DNA from: 2-01-FULL-45-10 sp964433975
GTDB lineage: Bacteria > Omnitrophota > Gorgyraeia > 2-01-FULL-45-10
Assembly: GCA_964433975.1 (NCBI GenBank)
Contig: CAYSSS010000041.1
Location: forward strand, 1 to 12,712
Length of the DNA stretch: 12,712 nt
Reading direction: 5' to 3'
The notes under the pieces are model-generated. The model had not been told where the DNA came from. It did no database searches and worked only from the letters and a program-made list of their open reading frames with translations. The first letter of the stretch is position 1, and every line of letters begins with the position of its first letter. A program made the position numbers and the translations under genes. Of the stretch, positions 1 to 6,477 are shown piece after piece.

Positions 1-2
1 CG

Positions 3-1202
3 TTCCTGGAGGCGGCATCGAGGACGATGATAAGGTTCAAGAAGCCCGAGCACCTCATCAAGATGATAGTCAAGACCATTGACGATCAGCTCAAGGTAAT
101 GCATACGGCGGTCCTGCTTTATAAGGAAGAGAAGAAATCATATATTCTTATAGATTCCAAAGGAACGACAGGCCTGAAGATCCCCGTGGGTTTCGTGCGG
201 TTATCCGTAGATAATCCCCTGATAAGCGTATTCAGCGAGAAGAACAGCTTCTTCATCTCTGAGACGGGCATACTTAATTATGACGATATCATATGCGGCT
301 TAAGGAACAGGAATATACTGGAGCTCCAGCCCGATCTATACGATAATCTTCTCGCCATAAAGAAGCAGATGGATCTCCTGAAGGCCGTTCTTTGCGTCCC
401 CTGCTATTTTAAGAGGGATCTTCTGGGGATACTCGTCCTAGGGGAAAAGATATCGGGTGAAACTTTTAACCGCGAAGAGATGGGTTTCTTCGTCACTTTA
501 GCCAACGACGCGGCTATGGCCATCGCCAACGCGCAGCTGATCGAAAATTTACAGCAGAAGATAGAAGAGGTAAAGGATCTGTATGTGCGCGAGCACAGGA
601 TATTTATACATACGTCAATAGCGCTAGCGGCCGCTATAGACGCCAGGGACCAGTATACTCACGGGCATACCGAAAGGGTGACAAACTATTGCATTTCAAT
701 AGCCAAGGAGCTCGACGGGGTTCCCGAAGTGGCCAATTATAAGAATTTCCGGGAGACGCTGCAGATATCGGCTCTGCTTCACGATGTCGGAAAGATAGGC
801 ATACCGGACTACATATTAAGCAAGAACGGGAAGCTGACGCCGGAAGAGTACGAGGAGATAAAGAAGCACTCGATAATAGGAGCGACTATCCTTTGCCCTA
901 TTAAAGAGCTGAGCGATGTTGCTAAAGAGGTCCGGCATCACCAGGAATGTTTTGACGGATCCGGCTATCCTGACGGATTGGCGGGGAACAACATACCGCT
1001 TATAGCGAGAATAATAGCCGTGGCCGATGCGTTTGACGCCATGACCACAAACAGGCCTTACCGCAAAAAGAAGACTGCCCAAGAAGCTGTCCAAGAATTA
1101 AAAGCCAAATCCGGCACGCAGTTCGATCCCGTCATAGTCAGCGCGTTCCTCTTAGCCTACGAAAAAGGGAATATCCTAGCCGCCCGCTCCCCGGCGCGGT
1201 AA
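3..1202 (+). CDS. GAF and HD-GYP domain protein, probable cyclic-di-GMP phosphodiesterase (5' end outside window)
   Basis: Numbering is from the ATG at 27. Residues 1-170 read as a GAF-type sensor domain, about 170-190 as a helical linker, and 195-375 as an HD-GYP domain. The catalytic HD pair is H252-D253 in LLHDVGKIG. The signature HHxxxDGxGYP lies at 304-315, followed by IPLIARIIAVADAFDAMT. Proteins with this signature hydrolyse the second messenger c-di-GMP with a di- or trinuclear metal centre; the GAF domain would sense a small ligand or give dimer control. The frame stays open to the left edge (eight codons before the ATG), and those residues continue what looks like the first GAF helix. 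The ATG at 27 has no well-spaced ribosome site, so I think the true start lies upstream. It ends convergently with the regulator gene, with no clear terminator in the 48-base gap. Family call is firm; the signal sensed is unknown. Confidence 0.93.
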   Translation, partial: FLEAASRTMIRFKKPEHLIKMIVKTIDDQLKVMHTAVLLYKEEKKSYILIDSKGTTGLKIPVGFVRLSVDNPLISVFSEKNSFFISETGILNYDDIICGLRNRNILELQPDLYDNLLAIKKQMDLLKAVLCVPCYFKRDLLGILVLGEKISGETFNREEMGFFVTLANDAAMAIANAQLIENLQQKIEEVKDLYVREHRIFIHTSIALAAAIDARDQYTHGHTERVTNYCISIAKELDGVPEVANYKNFRETLQISALLHDVGKIGIPDYILSKNGKLTPEEYEEIKKHSIIGATILCPIKELSDVAKEVRHHQECFDGSGYPDGLAGNNIPLIARIIAVADAFDAMTTNRPYRKKKTAQEAVQELKAKSGTQFDPVIVSAFLLAYEKGNILAARSPAR

Positions 1203-1250
1203 CATATAAAGATCGTAGATGGTGTAAGTGGCCTGATCCTGATTTGATGG

Positions 1251-1802
1251 TTACGGTTTCGGGGGAGAGACTATGCAGATCAGCTTCGTGTCATGGCTAT
1301 GGATGTTTTTAAAGAAATGAGGCGAGGATGCCTCAAAGTATAGAGTGTCACCTTTCGTTAGATCGTATTTTTCCTCACCGATAGTCGCCTCAATTTTACC
1401 TTCGAGTATATATATGAATTTTTCGATCCCGGTCTGCGTCTGGTCCTTATGAGTCTTGCCGCCCTTGCTTATTTTGATCAAAACGGGCAACATCCTCTTA
1501 TTCAATACCTTCGAGACCAGTATCTCTTCCGAAGAATTTTTATCATGGATGAAGACATCGGTACGGGATTTATTCGTCTGGATATCAACGGCTTTTTTTG
1601 AAAGGTAGAGGTTCTTGTACAGTTCCGGCAATGATAGATCGAGCGCCTCGCAGATATGCATGTGCGACTCTAATGTGCCGGTCATCTTGCCGTTCTCCAT
1701 ACGGCTTAAAGTGGCGAGGGCGACGCCGGACTTTTGGGCGAGCTCCAGGAGCGTCATCTCTTTTTCTTTACGAAGACCACGAATAGTATCCCCGATATTC
1801 AT
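1251..1802 (-). CDS. XRE-family HTH regulator with C-terminal cupin domain
   Basis: The 183-residue protein has an N-terminal lambda-repressor-like HTH at about 3-60 (LRKEKEMTLLELAQKSGVA, then TLSRMENGK as the recognition part). A linker of about 45 residues leads to a small cupin barrel at about 105-178 (FIYILEGKIEATIGEEKYDL, KGDTLYFEASSPHFFKN). This two-domain plan is known from SinR/PuuR-like regulators, where the cupin binds an effector. Possible cupin metal ligands are H118, E127 and H162; the classical set looks incomplete, so metal binding is uncertain. The ATG at 1800-1802 fits the usual HTH N-terminus, yet no Shine-Dalgarno precedes it: the -10 box ends only six bases away. It lies downstream of rpmB on the same strand but is separated by a terminator and has its own promoter. 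Target genes and effector cannot be told from the sequence; autoregulation is plausible. Confidence 0.92.
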   Translation of the reverse strand: MNIGDTIRGLRKEKEMTLLELAQKSGVALATLSRMENGKMTGTLESHMHICEALDLSLPELYKNLYLSKKAVDIQTNKSRTDVFIHDKNSSEEILVSKVLNKRMLPVLIKISKGGKTHKDQTQTGIEKFIYILEGKIEATIGEEKYDLTKGDTLYFEASSPHFFKNIHSHDTKLICIVSPPKP

Positions 1803-1808
1803 ATTCGT

Positions 1809-1837
1809 AGTATACTTGTATTTTGGTCTTTTGTCAA
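1809..1837 (-). promoter_or_regulatory. Sigma70-type promoter of the HTH/cupin regulator, predicted leaderless transcript
   Basis: Read on the minus strand, a perfect -35 TTGACA (1832-1837) and a -10 TATACT (1809-1814) are separated by 17 bases. Only six bases (ACGAAT) lie between the -10 box and the ATG at 1800-1802. Transcription would therefore start at or next to the A of the start codon, leaving no leader for a ribosome binding site. The match to consensus is direct observation; leaderless initiation is inferred from the spacing. Confidence 0.85.
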
Positions 1838-1860
1838 TACCGGTTTGAGTTTTCTATAAT

Positions 1861-1888
1861 ACGAAAATCCCTGCCTCTGGCAGGGATT
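1861..1888 (-). terminator. Intrinsic terminator of rpmB
   Basis: Positions 1866-1875 (AATCCCTGCC) and 1879-1888 (GGCAGGGATT) form a perfect 10-bp stem with a three-base loop. On the minus strand the stem runs into ATTTTCGT, a short U tract, 28 bases after the rpmB stop. This fits a rho-independent terminator for rpmB and insulates the regulator downstream. The U tract is short and interrupted, so efficiency is uncertain. Confidence 0.72.
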
Positions 1889-1915
1889 GACGTTCTGTAG
1901 ATGGTTATGCTAGAA

Positions 1916-2146
1916 TCAGATGGCTTTTTTGACTTTGCCGGCCTTGAGGCACTTGACACATACGCGGATCCGTTTGGGCGAGCCGTCCACGATGGCCCGA
2001 ACGGTCTTCAGGTTCGGCATAAAACGCCGTATATTGACACCGGTGGTCTTTAAGCCGACGCCGCCTTTTTTCTTGGACAAGCCTCGGCGCTTGATTGTCC
2101 TTCCGGCTACCGGTTTTTTGCCGCATATCAGACATATTTTTGACAT
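1916..2146 (-). CDS. rpmB: 50S ribosomal protein bL28
   Basis: The 76-residue basic protein begins MSKICLICGKKPVAGRTI and has the L28 core (GLKTTGVNIRRFMPNLKTV), ending in IRVCVKCLKAGKVKKAI. Cysteines C5, C8, C63 and C66 form two CxxC pairs, the zinc-binding C+ version of bL28. It is a structural protein of the large subunit. The frame is open 18 codons further upstream, but the start at 2144-2146 is preceded by a good AAAGGAGT site eight bases away and gives the family's usual N-terminus. It is divergent from recG and followed by a hairpin terminator, so it is probably monocistronic. Zinc binding is known for this family form, not shown here. Confidence 0.97.
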   Translation of the reverse strand: MSKICLICGKKPVAGRTIKRRGLSKKKGGVGLKTTGVNIRRFMPNLKTVRAIVDGSPKRIRVCVKCLKAGKVKKAI

Positions 2147-2171
2147 TTTGGTTACTCCTTTAGTGGGCGGT

Positions 2172-2200
2172 ATGTTAACACAGGTAAATTTTATATGCAA
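2172..2200 (-). promoter_or_regulatory. Probable promoter of rpmB
   Basis: On the minus strand TTGCAT (2195-2200) and TAACAT (2172-2177) are 17 bases apart in the AT-rich gap between rpmB and the divergent recG. They sit 25-55 bases upstream of the rpmB ATG. Each hexamer departs from consensus, so this is a reasonable but not certain call. Confidence 0.5.
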
Positions 2201-2214
2201 GAGAAAAATACGGT

Positions 2215-4308
2215 ATGGAGGATTCTCATTTGGTGCGGCGGGATAATTTAAAGACGCTGGTCCGGTATGTTAAGGGCGTCGGCCCGAAGAAGAGCGAATC
2301 TCTCGCCAGGGTGGGCCTTAATACCGTAGAGGATATCCTTTATTATCTTCCCAAAAGATATGAAGACCGCTCAAGCGTTACTGCGATAAGAGATCTAAAG
2401 GCGGGCCAGGCCAGGACGATCCAGGGTGAGATAACGGCCTTGAATTCGCGCACGAGCAGATCCGGCGCACCTATATTTCAGGCGGTCGTGACGGACACAA
2501 CGGGATCGATAAACGCCGTATGGTTCAACCAGCCATATTTAAGAGATGTGCTGAAAGCGGGCGACAAGGTGATACTCTACGGCAAGGCGGAGATCTATGA
2601 CAGGCTGCAGATGGTTCAGCCCGAGTATGAAGTCATGGAGGGGATAGAAGCGGATTCAGTGAATATAGGGAGGATCGTTCCGGTATACGCGCTGGCGTCG
2701 CAACTGACACAAAGATTTTTAAGAAACCTGACTTTCAAGGCCGCGGCCGAGTACGTTAAATTCGCGATCGAGCGCCTGCCGACATACATAATAGCGCGCC
2801 AAAAACTCGTGGACATAAAATTCGCGCTGCGCAATATACATTTTCCCGTGAATTTTGAAATGCTGGAGAAAGCGTATAAGAGGATCGTATTCGAGGAGTT
2901 CTTTATCCTGCAGTTGGCGCTCGCTATACGAAAAAAGGGCCGCGCTCCGGCTCAGGCCGTTTCCGGCCATAGCATGACGGAGGGGGAACTTTCAGGGTCT
3001 TTCAAGAAGGCGCTTCCGTTCGAATTGACCGACGGCCAGAAGAAGGTCGTGGCGGAAATAGAGCGCGATATGGTCAGCGCAAAACCTATGAACAGGCTCC
3101 TGGAGGGTGACGTGGGAAGCGGCAAGACTGTGGTGGCCGCTCACGCTCTCGTCCTGGCGGTTCAAAACGGATTCCAGGGCGTCATCATGGCGCCGACGGA
3201 GGTACTGGCTCGCCAGCATTTCATAACGTTGAGCGAACTGCTGATGCCGCTGGGAATAAACGTCGTTTTGCTGATAGGTGGTATGGATACGAAGGCCAGG
3301 GAGAGGATCTATTCCGAGATTAAATGCGGGAAAGCGGATATCGTGGTAGGAACTCACGCTGTAATTCAGGGTCCCGTGGAGTTTAAGGGTCTCGGGCTTG
3401 CTGTAATAGACGAACAGCACAAGTTCGGGGTTGCTCAAAGGGCGATGCTCGGCCGGAAGGGGCGCAATCCTCACATCCTCATAATGACGGCAACACCCAT
3501 ACCAAGAACGCTGGCGCTGACTGTATACGGGGACCTCGATATCTCCACGATAAAGGAGCTGCCGAAGGGCAGAAAGCCGATAACCACATACTGGGTTGAG
3601 TTGGATAAGAGAGATCAGATGTATGGCTTTATCAGGGAGGAGCTAACACGAGGCCGTCAGGCTTATGTGGTCTGTCCGCTGATAGACGCCAAGGCCGCAG
3701 GGAAGTCCGGTGTGGTCGAGACTTTCGGGAGGCTTAAGAACGAAGTCTTCGTCGATTACGAGGTCGGGCTTTTGCACGGAAAGATGAGCACCAAGGAAAA
3801 AGACAGGGTTATGAAGGATTTCAAAAAAGGGAAGATCGATCTGCTCGTTTCTACGGTGGTCATAGAGGTAGGCATAGATATCCCTAATGCGACGGTGATG
3901 CTGATAGAGAATGCCGACAGATTCGGCCTTTCGCAGCTGCATCAGTTGCGCGGCCGGATAGGCCGCGGCGGTCACGACTCTTACTGTATCCTGCTGGCCG
4001 ATCCCAAGAACGATTCCGCTGCCGAGAGGCTCAAGGCCATAGAAGGAACACTCGACGGGTTTGAGATAGCCGAGGCCGACATGGACCTGCGCGGCCCGGG
4101 TGAAATGTTCGGCACCAGACAGCATGGTCTTCCGGAGATAAGATTCGGAAACCTGGCCAAAGATTTTGGTATAATGGAACTTGCGAGGATCGAAGCCTTC
4201 GCGCTTATCGAAAAAGACCCGGACCTCATGGAAGAGCACCATCAATTGCTGAAGATGAGCTTGTATGATAGGTTCAGGGGGCGGCTTGAATTGGTAAAGG
4301 TGGGTTAG
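2215..4308 (+). CDS. recG: ATP-dependent DNA helicase RecG
   Basis: The 697-residue protein matches the usual RecG length and domain order. The N-terminal part carries a helix-hairpin-helix-like segment (VKGVGPKKSESLARVG), then the OB-fold wedge (about 60-150) that binds branched DNA. The superfamily 2 helicase core follows: Walker A GDVGSGKT at 298-305, motif II DEQH at 399-402, motif III TATP at 425-428, and motif VI LRGRIGRGG at 578-586. RecG remodels stalled forks and branch-migrates Holliday junctions. The start is uncertain. The ATG at 2215 has no ribosome site in front of it and itself overlaps a GGAGG (2217-2221). That GGAGG is well placed for an in-frame TTG at 2230 or GTG at 2233, so the first five or six residues may not be translated. 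It heads the plus-strand gene run. A palindromic element starts four bases after its stop. Confidence 0.98.
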   Translation: MEDSHLVRRDNLKTLVRYVKGVGPKKSESLARVGLNTVEDILYYLPKRYEDRSSVTAIRDLKAGQARTIQGEITALNSRTSRSGAPIFQAVVTDTTGSINAVWFNQPYLRDVLKAGDKVILYGKAEIYDRLQMVQPEYEVMEGIEADSVNIGRIVPVYALASQLTQRFLRNLTFKAAAEYVKFAIERLPTYIIARQKLVDIKFALRNIHFPVNFEMLEKAYKRIVFEEFFILQLALAIRKKGRAPAQAVSGHSMTEGELSGSFKKALPFELTDGQKKVVAEIERDMVSAKPMNRLLEGDVGSGKTVVAAHALVLAVQNGFQGVIMAPTEVLARQHFITLSELLMPLGINVVLLIGGMDTKARERIYSEIKCGKADIVVGTHAVIQGPVEFKGLGLAVIDEQHKFGVAQRAMLGRKGRNPHILIMTATPIPRTLALTVYGDLDISTIKELPKGRKPITTYWVELDKRDQMYGFIREELTRGRQAYVVCPLIDAKAAGKSGVVETFGRLKNEVFVDYEVGLLHGKMSTKEKDRVMKDFKKGKIDLLVSTVVIEVGIDIPNATVMLIENADRFGLSQLHQLRGRIGRGGHDSYCILLADPKNDSAAERLKAIEGTLDGFEIAEADMDLRGPGEMFGTRQHGLPEIRFGNLAKDFGIMELARIEAFALIEKDPDLMEEHHQLLKMSLYDRFRGRLELVKVG
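2217..2221 (+). promoter_or_regulatory. Shine-Dalgarno GGAGG that questions the recG start
   Basis: GGAGG overlaps the ATG at 2215-2217 and lies eight bases before the in-frame TTG at 2230 and eleven before the GTG at 2233. This favours a downstream non-ATG start, unless the mRNA is leaderless at 2215. I see no -10 box spaced for the latter. Confidence 0.5.
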
Positions 4309-4312
4309 CTTC

Positions 4313-4410
4313 GTCATTGCGAGCGAACCTTTAGGTGAGCGAAGCAATCTCGTTTTTAAAGAGATTGCTTCGTCGCACTACGAGAAAAGCGGCATGCTCC
4401 TCGCAATGAC
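4313..4410 (+). repeat. Palindromic repeat element between recG and rsmD (MITE/REP-like)
   Basis: The 98-bp element is bounded by a perfect 11-bp terminal inverted repeat, GTCATTGCGAG (4313-4323) and CTCGCAATGAC (4400-4410). Inside is a second 12-bp inverted repeat, CGAAGCAATCTC (4340-4351) and GAGATTGCTTCG (4361-4372), around a nine-base loop. The transcript would fold as nested hairpins. It begins four bases after the recG stop and ends just before the rsmD ribosome site. No U tract follows either stem, so it is not a typical terminator. From memory, GTCATTGCGAG...GAAGCAATCTC palindromes recur in many bacterial genomes as dispersed non-coding repeats. Being mobilised in trans is inferred; no transposase is present. 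Confidence 0.82.
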
Positions 4411-4427
4411 AAAAGGAGTAATACTAG

Positions 4428-4985
4428 ATGCGGATAATAGGCGGAGAATACAAGAGCCGGGCGATAGCGATGCCCAGAGGCGTCGAGATACGGCCCACTC
4501 AAGATAAGGTCAGGGAGGCCCTGTTTAACATGCTGGGCGATATCTCCGGCAGGAGAGTGCTTGAGCTATTTGCCGGCTCGGGTGCCTTCGGCATTGAAGC
4601 GATATCGAGAGGAGCCGGAAGCGTAACTTTTGTAGACAATAACTTCCGCTGTGCTCAGGCCGTTAAATCGAACCTCGGGTCGCTTGGCGTTCCCGGTTCA
4701 AAACACGATGTAATAAAGGCCGATGCTTTAAAATTCCCCCAGAGGCTCGGCAAGGCCCGCGAAAAGTACGATATCATATTCCTGGATCCGCCCTATTACA
4801 GGGATATGGCTAAAAAGTGCTTGATAACTATAGACTCTTATGATATAGTATCGCCTAATGGGTTGGTGATAGTGGAACACTTTAAGAAAGACGCGCTCGA
4901 GGTAGCGGAGCTTGAGCGCCTTGTTTTTGTAGACGAGAGACGGTACGGCGACACGATAATCACAATCTTAAGAAGAACCTCATGA
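4428..4985 (+). CDS. rsmD: 16S rRNA (guanine(966)-N(2))-methyltransferase RsmD
   Basis: The 185-residue protein has the RsmD N-terminus MRIIGGEYKSR followed by RPTQDKVREALFNML. The SAM-binding motif I is LELFAGSGAFGIEA at 45-58, the acidic motif II residue is D70 (VTFVDN), and the catalytic DPPY is at 120-123. RsmD transfers a methyl group from SAM to N2 of G966 in 16S rRNA during 30S assembly. A clear AAAGGAG (4412-4418) nine bases before the ATG fixes the start and lies directly after the palindromic element. The stop overlaps the coaD start by four bases (ATGA). rsmD followed by coaD is a very common bacterial pair. Close relatives include other small DPPY methyltransferases, but the N-terminal signature and neighbour make RsmD the best call. 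Confidence 0.96.
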   Translation: MRIIGGEYKSRAIAMPRGVEIRPTQDKVREALFNMLGDISGRRVLELFAGSGAFGIEAISRGAGSVTFVDNNFRCAQAVKSNLGSLGVPGSKHDVIKADALKFPQRLGKAREKYDIIFLDPPYYRDMAKKCLITIDSYDIVSPNGLVIVEHFKKDALEVAELERLVFVDERRYGDTIITILRRTS

Positions 4986-5470
4986 AGAGATCCAGGATAG
5001 CTGTATACCCCGGAACATTTGATCCTGTCACGTACGGGCACATCGACATAATCAAAAGAGCGGCCAAGATATACGATAAGGTGATAGTGGCTGTAGCTCA
5101 CAATGAAGATAAGCTCCCTCTGTTCAGTGTTGCGGAGAGGGTCTCTATGCTTAAGGACTCGATAAGGCCTTTAAAGAACGTCGTAGTGGATGACTTCGAC
5201 GGCCTCGTTGTGGACTATGCCAGAAGCAAAGGGTCGCGGGTCATGATACGTGGGTTACGTATGATATCGGACTTCGAGAGCGAATTCCAGATGGCCCTGA
5301 CGAACAGAAAGCTGTCGGGGGACATCGAAACTATATTCATGATGCCCAATGAATCCTACTCATACATTTCGAGTAAACTCATGAAAGAGGCCGCAAGGCT
5401 CGGGGCCGATGTCAAAAATTTCATCCCGAAAAAAGTCCAGGCATTACTGAAGGATAAGCTGGGAAGATAA
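4982..5470 (+). CDS. coaD: Phosphopantetheine adenylyltransferase
   Basis: The 162-residue protein is full length for CoaD. The nucleotidyltransferase signature YPGTFDPVTYGH is at 9-20 (H20 is the TxGH-type histidine), RGLR at 90-93, and the second nucleotide-binding signature ISSKLMKE at 129-136. It transfers AMP from ATP to 4'-phosphopantetheine to make dephospho-CoA, the penultimate step of CoA synthesis, in the cytosol. The start overlaps the rsmD stop as ATGA, so translation is probably coupled. The downstream genes pta, fabH and fabD use CoA thioesters, which fits co-expression, though no regulator site is visible. Confidence 0.98.
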   Translation: MKRSRIAVYPGTFDPVTYGHIDIIKRAAKIYDKVIVAVAHNEDKLPLFSVAERVSMLKDSIRPLKNVVVDDFDGLVVDYARSKGSRVMIRGLRMISDFESEFQMALTNRKLSGDIETIFMMPNESYSYISSKLMKEAARLGADVKNFIPKKVQALLKDKLGR

Positions 5471-5484
5471 GGAGAAATAGAAAC

Positions 5485-6468
5485 GTGGGTATTCTTGATC
5501 AGGTAAGAGAGCGCGCAAAGAAGAATTTGAAGAGGATAGTGCTGCCTGAGAGCGAAGACCCCAGGACGATGGCGGCGGTAGAGTATATTTTAGATAACAA
5601 GATCGCCAATCTCGTGGTCGTTGGCGACGATTCGGTGAAGAAGAGCGTCAAGAGCAAGAACTCTTCGTATATCGAGGTGATAGATCCGAAGAGCTATAAA
5701 GATATCGACAGGATGGCTTCCGAATATTATGAGATACGTAAACTCAAAGGCGTAACCCCCGAAGAGGCTCGCAAGACCGTACTGACAGACTATCTGACGT
5801 TTGGCGCCATGCTTGTGAAGGAAGAGGCCGCCGAAGGATTTGTCGCGGGTGCCAGCCACACTACGCCGGACGTTATACGCGCGGCATTGAGGTGCCTGAG
5901 CATAGACAGGGCGATAGGCGTCGTCTCCGGGGCGTTCCTTATGGAAGTGCCCAATTGCGCTTACGGAGAAAAAGGCGTATTCATATTCGCGGATTGCGGC
6001 GTTAATCCTTCGCCGAATGCCAGGCAGCTGGCCGGTATAGCGGTTGCTTCCGCAACGCTCTTTCAGAAACTTACGGGCAAGCGTCCCACGGTGGCTTTCT
6101 TAAGCTATTCCAGTAAAGGCAGCGCCGAGGGAGAGATGGTAGACAAGATGAGAGAAGCGGTGGGGAAAGCCAAAGAGATAGCGCCGGACTTACTGATCGA
6201 CGGGGAGTTTCAGGCGGATAGCGCAATAGTGCCGGAAATCGCGAAGATAAAATGCGGTGACAACCCGGTTGCCGGCCACGCCAATGTATTGATATTTCCG
6301 AATCTGGATTCGGGCAACATTTCATATAAACTGACGCAGAGGCTCGCCAACGCCAGGGCCGTAGGGCCGCTTCTTCAGGGTTTCAAAAAGCCGGCGAGCG
6401 ACCTGTCGAGGGGATGCAGCGCGGAAGATATCGTAGACGCGGTTGCCGTCACGGCTGTAAGGGTTTAA
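5485..6468 (+). CDS. pta: Phosphate acetyltransferase
   Basis: This 327-residue protein is a single-domain Pta without the N-terminal DRTGG/AAA-like region of long enterobacterial forms. Recognisable parts are IVLPESEDPRTMAAV (18-32), GASHTTPDVIRAAL (122-135), DGEFQAD (239-245), and the C-terminal signature FPNLDSGNISYKLTQRL (271-287) with LANARAVGPLLQG. DLSRGCS at 306-312 holds the S308-R309 pair equivalent to the catalytic Ser/Arg pair described for archaeal Pta. It interconverts acetyl-CoA plus phosphate and acetyl phosphate plus CoA. The start is GTG at 5485, supported by AAGGAG (5469-5474) ten bases upstream. A phosphate butyryltransferase is the main alternative, but pairing with ackA and the motif set favour acetyl specificity. 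Confidence 0.94.
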   Translation: MGILDQVRERAKKNLKRIVLPESEDPRTMAAVEYILDNKIANLVVVGDDSVKKSVKSKNSSYIEVIDPKSYKDIDRMASEYYEIRKLKGVTPEEARKTVLTDYLTFGAMLVKEEAAEGFVAGASHTTPDVIRAALRCLSIDRAIGVVSGAFLMEVPNCAYGEKGVFIFADCGVNPSPNARQLAGIAVASATLFQKLTGKRPTVAFLSYSSKGSAEGEMVDKMREAVGKAKEIAPDLLIDGEFQADSAIVPEIAKIKCGDNPVAGHANVLIFPNLDSGNISYKLTQRLANARAVGPLLQGFKKPASDLSRGCSAEDIVDAVAVTAVRV

Positions 6469-6477
6469 ATCTAAAAG

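Noticed and set aside
1203..1250. Bidirectional terminator between the convergent HD-GYP and regulator genes
   Set aside because: I find no stable stem with a T tract on either strand in this 48-base gap.
2992..3474. Antisense open frame of 160 codons opposite the helicase core of recG
   Set aside because: Shadow of recG motifs I-II; no family resemblance and no start signals.
3643..4347. Long antisense open frame (234 codons) opposite recG
   Set aside because: It lies wholly over a clear recG reading frame with all helicase motifs, has no ribosome site or recognisable domain, and its composition is that of a shadow frame.
4340..4372. Inner hairpin after recG as an intrinsic terminator
   Set aside because: The stem is strong but is followed by CGCACTACGAG on the plus strand, with no U tract; it is better explained as part of the palindromic element.
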